From: a virus | IMG/VR virus record: IMGVR_UViG_3300047089_000069 | Span: 1-42,187 of that record | Reading direction: 5' to 3' (one strand) | Length of the DNA: 42,187 nucleotides | Part shown: positions 7,315 through 13,724 of the stretch, piece after piece | Layout: every line of letters starts with the position of its first letter | Numbering within the stretch: position 1 is the first letter of the stretch | Notes under the pieces: model-generated | Databases searched by the model: none | The model's input: only the letters and a program-made list of their open reading frames with translations | Told to the model about the DNA's origin: nothing | Program-made: the position numbers and the translations under genes

Positions 7315-8348
7315 CACTCGGCCGCCTCCTTGACGACGGCCCCTAACCGGATCTGCAGCCGGTCCGATGGCTCGCCGACCGTCTCGAACTCCGAAAGGTC
7401 GAGGCCGGCCTCCTCGGCCGCCGCGCGCAGCGCCGGCCAGTCCCACGAGGGCCGGCCCTTCAGCGCCGACCAGGAGATCGAGATGCCGCCGGCATTCACC
7501 CGGCGGGTGCCGTAGTCGCGCAAGACTTGCTTGATCTCCTCCTCGGCTTCGCGTGTCAGCAGCTCCAGGGCCTCGGCGTTGGCCTTGTAGCGGGCGCGGT
7601 TTCCAGCGAGCCGCATCAATGCGCCGATCGCCACGTCGTCGACCGGCTCTTGCCGGCTCGGCACCTGACCGGCGCGCATGGCCGAGCACGAGCCGCGCCA
7701 GGCGCAATACTCGCACTCGGCGCCGCCCGCGATGTAGCCCTCGGGCCGCAGCTGCTCGGCGCTGTTCGCCGCGTAGATCGCCGCCGCCCGGCGCTTGGCC
7801 TGCTCGAATACACCTGCGTCAAAGGTGATCGTGAACTCGCGGCTCTCGTCGAGGAACGAGGCGTCGATGTAGCAGAGGATCGCGTGCGTCGGCTGATAGC
7901 GGGTCTGCGCGCGGATGAGGCCGAGTTGCACCTGGCACTGGAAGATGTGCTCGGGTTTCGCCTCCTCGATCTTGGCGCGCGGATCGATGCTCTTGCACTC
8001 GACGGTGAAGCACTCGTCCTCGGTGACGACGAGTCCGTCAGGCGTCGCCGACAGGCGGCTCTCGGGGTCGATGAAGGTTCGCTGATATTGCCCGGCATAG
8101 TGCAGGATGCCCTTGCCGAGATACCCCCGCAGCGCCTTGACCCAGAAGGCTTCAATCAGGTCGCCGCGCTTCTTGGCGCCCCAGCGATCGGCATAGGCCG
8201 GGTCAGGCGGCGAGCCGTGCTTGCTGAACCAGTTCTTGCGGACGCACTGGCCGATCTCCGAGGCGCCGATGCTCTGACTGCGGTCATGCGCCCATAGCCT
8301 CTGGGAGGCCTTGGCGTAGCGTGCGAGGGCCTCCTTGATCATACCCAT
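7314..8348 (-). CDS. Cas4/RecB-like PD-(D/E)XK exonuclease with Fe-S cysteine set
   Basis: The 344-residue protein carries the nuclease motif TPDG with D104, then the ECK triad (E117, K119) and a following QCQVQLGL helix (motif QxxxQ). Four cysteines are placed as in Cas4 and AddB-type Fe-S nucleases: C35 in the N-terminal SEIGQC.R motif, and C212, C215 and C221 in CEYCAWRGSC. These would hold a 4Fe-4S cluster. The family degrades DNA ends, usually for recombination. The start at 8348 has GGGAGA eight bases upstream, but it overlaps the previous gene by 65 bp, which is long. It ends on the next small gene (TGATG). In this phage it would act in recombination or DNA processing. Confidence 0.85.
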   Translation of the reverse strand: MGMIKEALARYAKASQRLWAHDRSQSIGASEIGQCVRKNWFSKHGSPPDPAYADRWGAKKRGDLIEAFWVKALRGYLGKGILHYAGQYQRTFIDPESRLSATPDGLVVTEDECFTVECKSIDPRAKIEEAKPEHIFQCQVQLGLIRAQTRYQPTHAILCYIDASFLDESREFTITFDAGVFEQAKRRAAAIYAANSAEQLRPEGYIAGGAECEYCAWRGSCSAMRAGQVPSRQEPVDDVAIGALMRLAGNRARYKANAEALELLTREAEEEIKQVLRDYGTRRVNAGGISISWSALKGRPSWDWPALRAAAEEAGLDLSEFETVGEPSDRLQIRLGAVVKEAAE

Positions 8349-8793
8349 GGATAATCTCCCGACATTGAATGAAGGCCGGCGTTGCCTGATCCCAGGGCAG
8401 CCCGTCGTCGTAGGGCCTCAAGCCCGCGCTCTCGCGTAGGCGCGTGCAGGCGCGACCGATCAGGCGCAGCGCCTGGTGGCGCACCTCGTCGGGCGCGGCG
8501 ATGAGCCAGATGCAGCCCTGGATGAAGGCGACGAGCTCGGCGCCGTCGCGCATGCCCATGCGATCGAGGAAGTTGGCGAGGTGCTGGATCTCATGGCCAT
8601 AGTCGCCTTCGAGCAGCTCGCGGTAGCCTTCGCTTTCGAGATCCCGATATTGCTTCTCCAGCTGGTGCTGCTCGACCATCGCCGCCTTGATGCGCTTGTT
8701 CTCGCGGCGCTTGGAGGCGATGCGCTCGCGGCGCCGCTCGTGGCCGGGCTTGGTCGTCTCGGCATAGGCCTCGAACAGGTTGAGGTCAGACAT
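8284..8793 (-). CDS. Hypothetical helical phage protein
   Basis: This 169-residue protein starts MSDLNLFEAYAETTKPGHERRRERIASKRR in pieces and is strongly basic over residues 15-45. A coiled-coil-like charged helix follows (QLEKQYRDLESEGYRELLEG), then a hydrophobic helix around FIQGCIWLIAAPDEVRH. No catalytic motif is recognised. The start overlaps the VRR-NUC gene by 8 bp, and the end overlaps the Cas4-like gene by 65 bp. Its place among DNA enzymes suggests a nucleic-acid role, but this is only positional. Confidence 0.7.
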   Translation of the reverse strand: MSDLNLFEAYAETTKPGHERRRERIASKRRENKRIKAAMVEQHQLEKQYRDLESEGYRELLEGDYGHEIQHLANFLDRMGMRDGAELVAFIQGCIWLIAAPDEVRHQALRLIGRACTRLRESAGLRPYDDGLPWDQATPAFIQCREIIHGYDQGGPRTLRQGLPEAMGA

Positions 8794-9142
8794 GTGCGAC
8801 CTCCCTGGTGTGGATGCCCCACGCCGCTAGCGCCTCGCGCATGTCCTCGATCGAGGTCGCGACGGTTACGTCATAGCCGCGCTCGATCAGTTCGAGGTGG
8901 CAGTCGACCTGCACTTCCGACGGGCGTCTGCTGCTGCCTGTTTTGACCTCGACGAAATAGGCCCTCTCGTCATGAAGGAAGCACAGATCCGGCATGCCCT
9001 TCTTGAGGCCCGGCACGGCGTTGCCGGCGCGCTGGCCAGGCCCTCGGCGCGCGGCGTTAGGGATGGCGAACACGAAGACGCCAGGCACCACCGCCTCGAG
9101 CCAGGCGACGATCGTCTTTTGGATGCCGTCCTCGGCGCGCAT
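8786..9142 (-). CDS. VRR-NUC domain nuclease (Holliday-junction-resolvase-like)
   Basis: At 118 residues this is essentially a stand-alone VRR-NUC domain. IPNAARRGPGQRAGNAV (27-43) leads to KKGMPDLC with D52, then YFVEVKTG with E65 and K67, followed by Q78 in the SEVQVD helix. That is the PD…ExK…Q pattern of VRR-NUC enzymes, which cleave branched DNA structures. It is the second gene of the leftward early block, 6 bp after the HTH gene, so it would be expressed early with the replication proteins. Resolution of replication or recombination intermediates before packaging is a plausible role. Confidence 0.88.
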   Translation of the reverse strand: MRAEDGIQKTIVAWLEAVVPGVFVFAIPNAARRGPGQRAGNAVPGLKKGMPDLCFLHDERAYFVEVKTGSSRRPSEVQVDCHLELIERGYDVTVATSIEDMREALAAWGIHTREVAHV

Positions 9143-9148
9143 GGCGGC

Positions 9149-9424
9149 CTATTCTGCCGCGACCGATAGCCCTGTCTTGGAGGTAGGCTTGCGGCGTTTC
9201 TTGCCCTTCTCGACGGCGTCTTTCAGGCGCCGTTTGGCGAGCGGCAAGAAATCATTCGGTGTCACGTTGCCCTTCGACAGCTCGGCGAGCCGCACCAGTA
9301 CCGGCCAGACCGGGAGACGATCGCCGTAACGGTAGCGGCGTAGCGCCTCCGGCGACACACCCATGGCTCGCGCGACCACCGTGTGATGCAGATTGGTGCG
9401 CAGTAGGAACTCGGCAAATGTCAT
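9149..9424 (-). CDS. Cro/CI-type helix-turn-helix regulator
   Basis: This is a 91-residue DNA-binding protein. The HTH spans about residues 10-35: TVVARAMGVSPEALRRYRYG in pieces, where VARAMGVSPEALRRY gives the two helices. A basic tail (KKRRKPTSK) follows. I chose ATG 9424 over 9430 because GAGGG is seven bases upstream of it and abuts the other. The promoter in front carries two inverted repeats that could be its own operators, so autoregulation and control of the divergent plus-strand genes is likely. No larger CI-like repressor with a cleavage domain is seen in the window. Confidence 0.8.
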   Translation of the reverse strand: MTFAEFLLRTNLHHTVVARAMGVSPEALRRYRYGDRLPVWPVLVRLAELSKGNVTPNDFLPLAKRRLKDAVEKGKKRRKPTSKTGLSVAAE

Positions 9425-9447
9425 GGTCATACCCTCGGGCGGAAGGT

Positions 9448-9493
9448 CACATTAGAGCGCCAATGTGCAAGTCGTCAACGTCACCGTTGTGAC
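9448..9493 (-). promoter_or_regulatory. Early leftward promoter with two inverted-repeat operators
   Basis: On the minus strand TTGACG (9478-9473) and TAATGT (9454-9449), spaced 18 bp, form a plausible promoter for the HTH gene. CACATT (9448-9453) and AATGTG (9462-9467) make a 20-bp palindrome over the -10 and spacer. GTCAC-CGTT-GTGAC (9480-9493) is a second palindrome just upstream of the -35. The placement fits binding by the HTH protein. Confidence 0.6.
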
Positions 9494-9586
9494 ATTTTTC
9501 TAACAACGCCAAGTAACGGTGCGGAGCCACCTAGAGCAGCTTCTAGTAATCTCTAGCGGTATCTAAGGAATATCGTGAGAGGTTGC

Positions 9587-9615
9587 TTGACACCACCGTG
9601 ACACGGGACCATGTT
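9587..9615 (+). promoter_or_regulatory. Candidate rightward promoter for the lysogeny-side module
   Basis: A perfect TTGACA lies at 9587-9592, with CATGTT (9610-9615) at 17-bp spacing as a weak -10. It is divergent from the leftward promoter. The 9494-9586 stretch between them holds several CTAG-containing short repeats (9531-9556). Transcripts from here would carry repeat units R2 and R3 in sense. Confidence 0.45.
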
Positions 9616-9648
9616 CCGCGCCTGGCCGGGACGCAGGAGGGCGATGGC

Positions 9649-10107
9649 ATGAACCCAATCAAGCTCCTTGTGCTCTTGCTTATCGAGCTTGTCTTATTTG
9701 GTTGCCCAGCCGAGGCCGCGCATTGCCGGCTCGGGTTGGTCTACATCACCCATGCGCACCGATGCGTCGGCGACCGCTCGCGTCTGGCTCGGCAATATGT
9801 CTGGCCGCGCTGGCATTATGCGCATCTGCGGCGTCCGCACATTGCGACCCGCTGGTACGTCACGGCGCATATTCCTATTGAGTCGCTCCCGAACCGGAGC
9901 GCGGATCGAAACGTCGAGCCATCCCAGCAGGAGGAGGAAGGACCAGGCAAACGGGCGGACCCAGGCGCCGAGGCCACGCCTCCTCCGGCCTCAGGCGCTG
10001 CTTCTAGTCGCTCCCTCGCAGGAGTGTGGATCGAAACGCCGAACGCCTTCGCCCACAGCTTGCTTTTCCGCCCTCTCCCTGCCCCGATCATTTGGAGGCT
10101 GCCATGA
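9649..10107 (+). CDS. Signal-peptide protein whose ORF contains two CRISPR repeat-like units
   Basis: The ATG at 9649 has AGGAGGG about eight bases upstream, making it far better than upstream starts. Residues 1-23 (MNPIKLLVLLLIELVLFGC then PAEA) form a Sec signal peptide. A short basic, aromatic domain with two Cys follows (CRLGLVYITHAHRCVGD, WPRWHYAHLRRPH). From about residue 78 the ORF runs through repeat units R2 and R3 and the 94 nt between them, and this tail is probably not a conserved protein domain. Yet the frame stays open and the stop overlaps the next ATG (ATGA), so translation through the repeats is possible. It would be exported to the periplasm. Function unknown. Confidence 0.6.
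   Translation: MNPIKLLVLLLIELVLFGCPAEAAHCRLGLVYITHAHRCVGDRSRLARQYVWPRWHYAHLRRPHIATRWYVTAHIPIESLPNRSADRNVEPSQQEEEGPGKRADPGAEATPPPASGAASSRSLAGVWIETPNAFAHSLLFRPLPAPIIWRLP
9882..9912 (+). repeat. Solitary type I-C CRISPR repeat-like unit R2
   Basis: This is a 31-nt element on the plus strand beginning GTCGCTCCC and ending GGAGCGCGGATCGAAAC. CGCTCC pairs perfectly with GGAGCG. The G-C at the pair that is G-U in R1 and R3 is a compensatory difference. It lies in sense inside the first gene of the plus-strand module. Confidence 0.82.
10007..10037 (+). repeat. Solitary type I-C CRISPR repeat-like unit R3
   Basis: A 31-nt element begins GTCGCTCCCTCGC and ends GGAGTGTGGATCGAAAC. CGCTCC pairs with GGAGTG (one G-U). 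It is separated from R2 by 94 nt, much longer than the ~34-36 nt spacers usual in type I-C arrays, and no third repeat follows at array spacing. The reverse strand reads VSIHTPARE, the hallmark of a mis-translated I-C repeat. Confidence 0.85.
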
Positions 10108-10331
10108 TCGATCTCGAAGCCGTGGAAGATCGCATCGTCGAGGTGCTGACCGAGGAGTGCCCGCTGGAGGGTGTCGATGCGGTCGAGAGCGCGGCCGTGC
10201 TGGCCGGTGCCTTCATGCGTCTCATGCGCCTGGCCAAGAGCGAGCGGCAGTGTCAGGGGCTGGTGATCGCCGCCCTGATGGTGCTGGCGCATGACGCCAA
10301 GGCGAGCCTCGTCAAGGAACCGTCCACATGA
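10104..10331 (+). CDS. Small acidic hypothetical protein
   Basis: This is a 75-residue protein rich in Glu, Ala and Leu, probably all helical (IDLEAVEDRIVEVLTEE, then AAVLAGAFMRLMRLAKSER). ATG 10104 has GGAGG six bases upstream and overlaps the previous stop (ATGA), which decides the start. No family is recognised. Being small, acidic and next to the CRISPR repeat-like units, it could be an anti-defence protein, but only its position suggests so. Confidence 0.72.
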   Translation: MIDLEAVEDRIVEVLTEECPLEGVDAVESAAVLAGAFMRLMRLAKSERQCQGLVIAALMVLAHDAKASLVKEPST

Positions 10332-10516
10332 CGATGCTGGCTCTCGGGCTGTTGGTCGGCGCTTTTTTGGGCGCGCTCGGCATGGCGATCGCCCAGACCG
10401 GAGCGCGCGCCGACGACGACCTGGATGAGGCTCGCCGTGACATCGTGATGACCCTGCAGCAACGCCGCCGGCGGCTGCAGGAATCGGAGATGCGCCGTAT
10501 GGGTGATGGCGCGTGA
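10328..10516 (+). CDS. Small single-pass membrane protein
   Basis: A 62-residue protein begins with one hydrophobic helix (MLALGLLVGAFLGALGMAIA, residues 3-22), followed by an acidic then basic cytoplasmic helix (DDDLDEARRD, QQRRRRLQE). Its ATG overlaps the preceding stop (ATGA), so the two genes are coupled. The layout resembles DUF1043/YhcB-like or phage inner-membrane small proteins, but no family can be fixed. A role in host-surface change or exclusion is possible. Confidence 0.68.
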   Translation: MTMLALGLLVGAFLGALGMAIAQTGARADDDLDEARRDIVMTLQQRRRRLQESEMRRMGDGA

Positions 10517-10580
10517 GAGGGCCGGGCGTGCCGACCGCCCGTAGGGTGCCGACGCATGACCCGGCCTGATCACCCGAAGT

Positions 10581-10666
10581 ATTCCAAAATGGAATCAGTT
10601 CGGCCAACTGATTCCAAAACGTAATAGGTTACCCGCTTGACGGTCATTTCTGAACTGGGGATTAAT
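10581..10666 (+). promoter_or_regulatory. Operator palindrome and promoter ahead of excisionase-integrase
   Basis: TGGAATCAGTT (10590-10600) and AACTGATTCCA (10606-10616) form a perfect 11-bp inverted repeat with a 5-bp centre. ATTCCA at 10581-10586 with TGGAAT makes a second, overlapping palindrome. Downstream, TTGACG (10637-10642) and ATTAAT (10661-10666), 18 bp apart, make a good promoter. About 100 bp of leader follow before the excisionase-like gene. The binding protein is not evident. Confidence 0.62.
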
Positions 10667-10764
10667 GACGAGTCAGGCTGGTGGATAATGCTGGCCAGCC
10701 TCTTCAAGATATTGCTTTTTTGGCTTGACCATCAACCCACCACTGTGGCACGGGAGAGTTCGCC

Positions 10765-11133
10765 ATGCGTGAAGTGCCTGATGTTCTGAAGCCGACCGAG
10801 GCCGCTGACTACTTGCGGATCAGTCAAGTCCTGCTGCGGCGTCTGACCCACGCCGGCGTCCTCCCGGCGGCAGTCATCTCGGGCAATGCGCGCCGGCATT
10901 ACAGGTATAGAAAAAAAGACCTGGATGCCCATTTAGAAAAACAAAGGAATGCCTCATGTCTGCCAAGTCAAACCACCCTGGCCTCTTCAGAAACGACAAG
11001 ACCAGGTTCTGGCAATACTCCTTCCGCGTTGCTGGCTACCCTGACAAATTTCAAGGCTCGACGAAAACGGAAGATCTCAGCTCCGCCAAGCTCGTCCTCC
11101 GGGATCTCGTCGCGGCCAAGACCGCCGAGCTGA
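10765..11133 (+). CDS. xis: Excisionase-like HTH (MerR/HTH_17 type) protein
   Basis: The N-terminal 60 residues match the small winged-helix excisionase/DNA-binding family: DVLKPTEAADYLRISQ, a second helix LLRRLTHAGVLP, and the closing YRYRKKDLDAHLEK. These proteins bend attachment-site DNA and set the direction of integrase recombination. ATG 10765 follows GGGAGAG. From 10956 the ORF overlaps the integrase in another frame for 178 bp. That Ser/Pro-rich tail does not look like protein and may be a read-through without function. Excisionase directly upstream of integrase is a common temperate-phage arrangement. Confidence 0.72.
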   Translation: MREVPDVLKPTEAADYLRISQVLLRRLTHAGVLPAAVISGNARRHYRYRKKDLDAHLEKQRNASCLPSQTTLASSETTRPGSGNTPSALLATLTNFKARRKRKISAPPSSSSGISSRPRPPS

Positions 11134-12077
11134 AGGCCGGCGTCTCCAGAGAGGGTGCCGCCATGACTATCTATGACGGCGCCCGCCGCTACTACGACGA
11201 GGTGGTGTCCCGCTGGACGCACCAGAACAACGTCAAGGCCTGGGATCGCTATCTCGACCGCCTTGTCGATCTTGTCGGCGTCAACGTGAAACTCGCCGAT
11301 ATCGACACGGCCATGGCGCAGGATCTGGTGCGTGCGCGCCAGGCCCAGGTCGCCGAGCGCCGGCGCGCCGGCAAGCCTGTCTCCAATGCCACCGTCAACC
11401 ACTCGGTCGGCAGGTTGCTCTTGAAAATCCTGCGCCGCGCCCGCCTCAAGTGGCAGGTGCCGGTGCGTGAGATCGAGCGCAAGGAGGTGCTGCTCAAGGA
11501 GCGCGTCGCGCATCGCGAGGTCCGGTCGCACGAGGAGGAGGGCCTGCGCGGTGCTTTGCCGCCGGCTTACGCCCTGATGCTGCGCTTCGCCCGCATCTCG
11601 GGATTGAGGCGCAAGGAGTGCCTGATCCGCTGGGAGGATGTCGATATCGGGATCGGCCGCATCAAGAGCATCGGCAAGGGGGACATCGAGCGCTCCATCC
11701 CAATCACCACCGAGATGCGGCGCATCCTCGAAGTCTGCAAGGTTAACAATCCGACGCCCTACGTGTTCACCACCATCTACAAGGGCCAGGTGCAGCCGAT
11801 CTCTTATGCGTCGCTCGGCCGGGCCATGCACGAGGCCAAGCGGCGCGGGTTGATCCCGGCCGACATGACCTTTCACAGCATGCGGCATGACTACGGAACC
11901 AAGCTCTTGCGCGCCACCGGCAATCTCGCCCTCGTCCAAAAGGCCCTCGGGCATAAGGACGTGAAGAGCACTCTGCGCTACGCCCAGGTGCTCGACGAGG
12001 ACGTGGCGGCTGCGGTCGAGGCGCACGCCACGGCGGTGGCCCAGCTGCAGCGCCCGCAGCTGAAGGTGGTGGCATGA
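10956..12077 (+). CDS. int: Tyrosine-family integrase
   Basis: A 373-residue recombinase that inserts and removes the phage DNA at attP/attB. The N-terminal ~70 residues would bind arm-type sites, residues ~70-170 form a SAM-like core-binding domain, and the catalytic domain follows. Active-site residues are in place: R218 (SGLRRKE), K241 (GKGDIER), H307 and R310 (FHSMRHD), H333 (LGHKD) and nucleophile Y342 (TLRYAQV). ATG 10956 has AAGGA eight bases upstream and lies within the excisionase ORF. A hairpin terminator and repeat-rich attP-like DNA follow. It shows that the phage is temperate. Confidence 0.93.
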   Translation: MSAKSNHPGLFRNDKTRFWQYSFRVAGYPDKFQGSTKTEDLSSAKLVLRDLVAAKTAELKAGVSREGAAMTIYDGARRYYDEVVSRWTHQNNVKAWDRYLDRLVDLVGVNVKLADIDTAMAQDLVRARQAQVAERRRAGKPVSNATVNHSVGRLLLKILRRARLKWQVPVREIERKEVLLKERVAHREVRSHEEEGLRGALPPAYALMLRFARISGLRRKECLIRWEDVDIGIGRIKSIGKGDIERSIPITTEMRRILEVCKVNNPTPYVFTTIYKGQVQPISYASLGRAMHEAKRRGLIPADMTFHSMRHDYGTKLLRATGNLALVQKALGHKDVKSTLRYAQVLDEDVAAAVEAHATAVAQLQRPQLKVVA

Positions 12078-12078
12078 C

Positions 12079-12309
12079 TGGCTGGATTCCTGGCTGGAGT
12101 GACGAAAAAATCCAATGATTTCAACGACCGTATATTTCCCGATGAGCACTACAACCTGGGCCCATTTCTGGGCCCAGGTATTTGTTTTTATTAAGCAATT
12201 TACAATCCGGCTGGATCAGTGTGCAACTGGCTGGAGTGGTCACTTACACTCTGCAGCGGCACGGTTCAAAAACTAGGGTGGCTGGAGTTTTGGCTGGAGT
12301 GGCTGGAGG
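12079..12309 (+). other. attP: Candidate attP with seven arm-type direct repeats
   Basis: TGGCTGGA, mostly TGGCTGGAGT, recurs at 12079-12086, 12091-12100, 12208-12215 (first base C), 12228-12237, 12279-12288, 12291-12300 and 12300-12309, all in one orientation. They begin at the integrase stop codon and flank a non-coding, AT-richer core (about 12101-12207). Short direct repeats beside int are typical of integrase arm-binding sites. The crossover core cannot be fixed without the host attB. Confidence 0.65.
12154..12190 (+). terminator. Rho-independent terminator after integrase
   Basis: ACCTGGGCCCA (12154-12164) pairs perfectly with TGGGCCCAGGT (12169-12179) around TTTC and is followed by ATTTGTTTTTA. 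It reads on the plus strand, 77 bp after the int stop, inside the attP candidate. Confidence 0.85.
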
Positions 12310-12317
12310 AGCGAGAC

Positions 12318-12356
12318 ATGAACGAGCGAGCCTCTCTCCCACGGAGGCCGGCATGA
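12318..12356 (+). CDS. Possible 12-residue leader peptide
   Basis: The ATG at 12318 has GGAGGAG in good position. The short frame MNERASLPRRPA ends in a TGA overlapping the next gene's ATG (ATGA). It could be a coupling leader, or simply chance. Confidence 0.3.
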   Translation: MNERASLPRRPA

Positions 12357-12733
12357 CCGAGCGTGCGGTGAGGGAGACATGGGCCAAGGCTGCGGCCGCC
12401 ACAGCCAGCCATCAGCCAGATCACCTCATCGAACACGTCCGAGAGCGTCTGTCCGGATACGGAGACGCGACAGAAAGGCTAAGCGCAGCCCTATCGGAAG
12501 CGGAGCGAGAACGTGACGAAGCGCGTCTAGCATATGGCGAGGCCATCGAAACTCAGCGGCTGTCAGTAACCCGCGCCTCTGCGCTCGAAGCGCTGCTCGC
12601 GGAGTGCGCGACGGTGCTCGACGTTTTCGCGCGGCATAGTAGTGGTGATGCCACAGTCATAATTTCGACGGACGCGGTTCGTCGTGCCCGCGCTCTCCTC
12701 GCCAAGCTCAACGCATTAAGAGAGAAGCCATGA
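12353..12733 (+). CDS. Coiled-coil phage hypothetical protein (Ea22/Ead-like layout)
   Basis: This is a 126-residue, mostly helical protein. Residues ~35-70 form a charged coiled coil (ERLSAALSEAERERDEARLA in part). A second helix around ALEALLAECATVLDVFA and a final basic helix RRARALLAKLNALREK follow. ATG 12353 follows GGAGG by seven bases. Longer upstream starts run into the attP repeats. Similar coiled-coil proteins are common in phage early and lysogeny regions and have no settled function. Confidence 0.68.
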   Translation: MTERAVRETWAKAAAATASHQPDHLIEHVRERLSGYGDATERLSAALSEAERERDEARLAYGEAIETQRLSVTRASALEALLAECATVLDVFARHSSGDATVIISTDAVRRARALLAKLNALREKP

Positions 12734-12752
12734 CTCGCCGTGAAATGGGCGC

Positions 12753-12782
12753 ACAAAAAAAGCGGCCCCTGGGAGGGCCGCT
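12753..12782 (-). terminator. Terminator closing the leftward late transcript
   Basis: On the minus strand AGCGGCCC (12782-12775) pairs with GGGCCGCT (12768-12761) and runs into a stretch of T (12761-12754). It lies 350 bp beyond the endolysin stop and would end the leftward structural and lysis transcript. Confidence 0.85.
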
Positions 12783-12799
12783 GAGTCGAACTGCCTCTA

Positions 12800-12833
12800 G
12801 TCGAAGCCACCCTGGGGGGAGGCCGGCTTCGAC
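12800..12833. repeat. 9-bp inverted repeat upstream of the 88-residue gene
   Basis: GTCGAAGCC (12800-12808) pairs with GGCTTCGAC (12825-12833). There is no T-tract. It lies 27 bp before the next plus-strand start, so it may affect that gene's leader or be an operator. Confidence 0.5.
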
Positions 12834-12860
12834 GGTGCGCTTAATCAGGGAGAGCTGTCA

Positions 12861-13127
12861 ATGACACTCAAGGTCACCTGGATCGACCACGGGCGCGAGC
12901 CCAAATGCCCACCGAATCCTGCCTACCCTGAAGGCATCGATCTCGATGCGAGCCGAGGTGCGACCGACACTTGCGAGACGAAACTTGAGCCTTACCCGAC
13001 GCCGCGCTGCGGGCTATTCGCGGTCGTCTGCGATGAGTGCGGTCAGACGGTTATGATCACGACAGCCGGCCGGCCGGATGACCCGCGCTCAGTCAAGCTC
13101 GCTTGCGTGGGACGGCCGGCAAGATAA
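12861..13127 (+). CDS. Conserved phage hypothetical protein
   Basis: The 88-residue protein belongs to a family I recognise from alphaproteobacterial phages but whose function is unknown. Landmarks are TWIDHGREPKCPPNPAYPEG, then GIDLDASRGATDTC in front of EPYPTPRCG, the pair CDECG, and TTAGRPDDPRSVK near the end. Cysteines in CDECG and near both termini could bind a metal. ATG 12861 has GGGAGAG nine bases upstream. It converges with the endolysin gene, with 3 bp between the stops. Confidence 0.78.
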   Translation: MTLKVTWIDHGREPKCPPNPAYPEGIDLDASRGATDTCETKLEPYPTPRCGLFAVVCDECGQTVMITTAGRPDDPRSVKLACVGRPAR

Positions 13128-13130
13128 ATC

Positions 13131-13724
13131 TCAGATGGGCTTCAGCGCCGTTTTGAACTTCCCATAATAGCCCTTGATCGTCTCGGCCTTGTCGAGCGCG
13201 TTGACGATCTTGCGGGCGTTGTAAGGGTCTTCGATCTGCTTGGCGTGATCGAAAAACTTTGGCAGCCCGACGCCCGTGTACCAGCCGCCGATCATGCCAT
13301 CATAGAGCACCAGCGCCGAGGTTTCGTCCTCCAGCATCCGGTGCGGATACTGGTGAAGGGGGGCGTCGATTTTGTAGTGCTTCAGCAAGGCTTCCTGGCC
13401 TTTGACGTAGTTGGCCTCCCAGGTCAGCTGGACGTGGCCGCGCCCGTAGTAGCACTGGTGATATGGTCCGGTCGGCTCACCATAGCTCTTGCCCGAGCCC
13501 CTGCCGTATTCTTCGATGGGGACCATCATGTAGGCGGTCTCGTGAAAGGCGGTTGCGAGCGCGTAGGCCAGCCAGTTGTGGCTGTTCGCCGCCGCCTTCC
13601 GCTCGAAGTGCAGCTCCCATTGGTCGAGCAGGTAGCCCATGCCGTCGACCTGGCGCTGTGTCAGCTTGCCGTTGAACAGCGAGTCGCGCACGCTGTTGAA
13701 GAAGAAGTCGCGGTCATACGGCAT
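13131..13724 (-). CDS. Endolysin (GH19 chitinase/lysozyme-like muramidase)
   Basis: This 197-residue enzyme would cut peptidoglycan at the end of infection. It shows the GH19/lysozyme-fold landmarks: ATAFHETAYMM with the probable catalytic E62, then YYGRGHVQLTWEANY (92-106), the substrate-cleft segment conserved in phage GH19-like endolysins. No signal peptide or wall-binding domain is present, so export would rely on a holin. ATG 13724 lies inside the stop of the upstream gene (TGATG), making it preferable to longer starts. It is the last gene of the leftward late block. Confidence 0.88.
   Translation of the reverse strand: MPYDRDFFFNSVRDSLFNGKLTQRQVDGMGYLLDQWELHFERKAAANSHNWLAYALATAFHETAYMMVPIEEYGRGSGKSYGEPTGPYHQCYYGRGHVQLTWEANYVKGQEALLKHYKIDAPLHQYPHRMLEDETSALVLYDGMIGGWYTGVGLPKFFDHAKQIEDPYNARKIVNALDKAETIKGYYGKFKTALKPI

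Noticed and set aside
9882-10037. A true CRISPR array
   Set aside because: There are only two repeats 94 nt apart with several differences between them, no leader and no cas genes. Solitary repeat-like units describe it better.
10968-12149. 393-residue minus-strand ORF
   Set aside because: It lies opposite the integrase, whose catalytic residues are all present, so this frame is a shadow.
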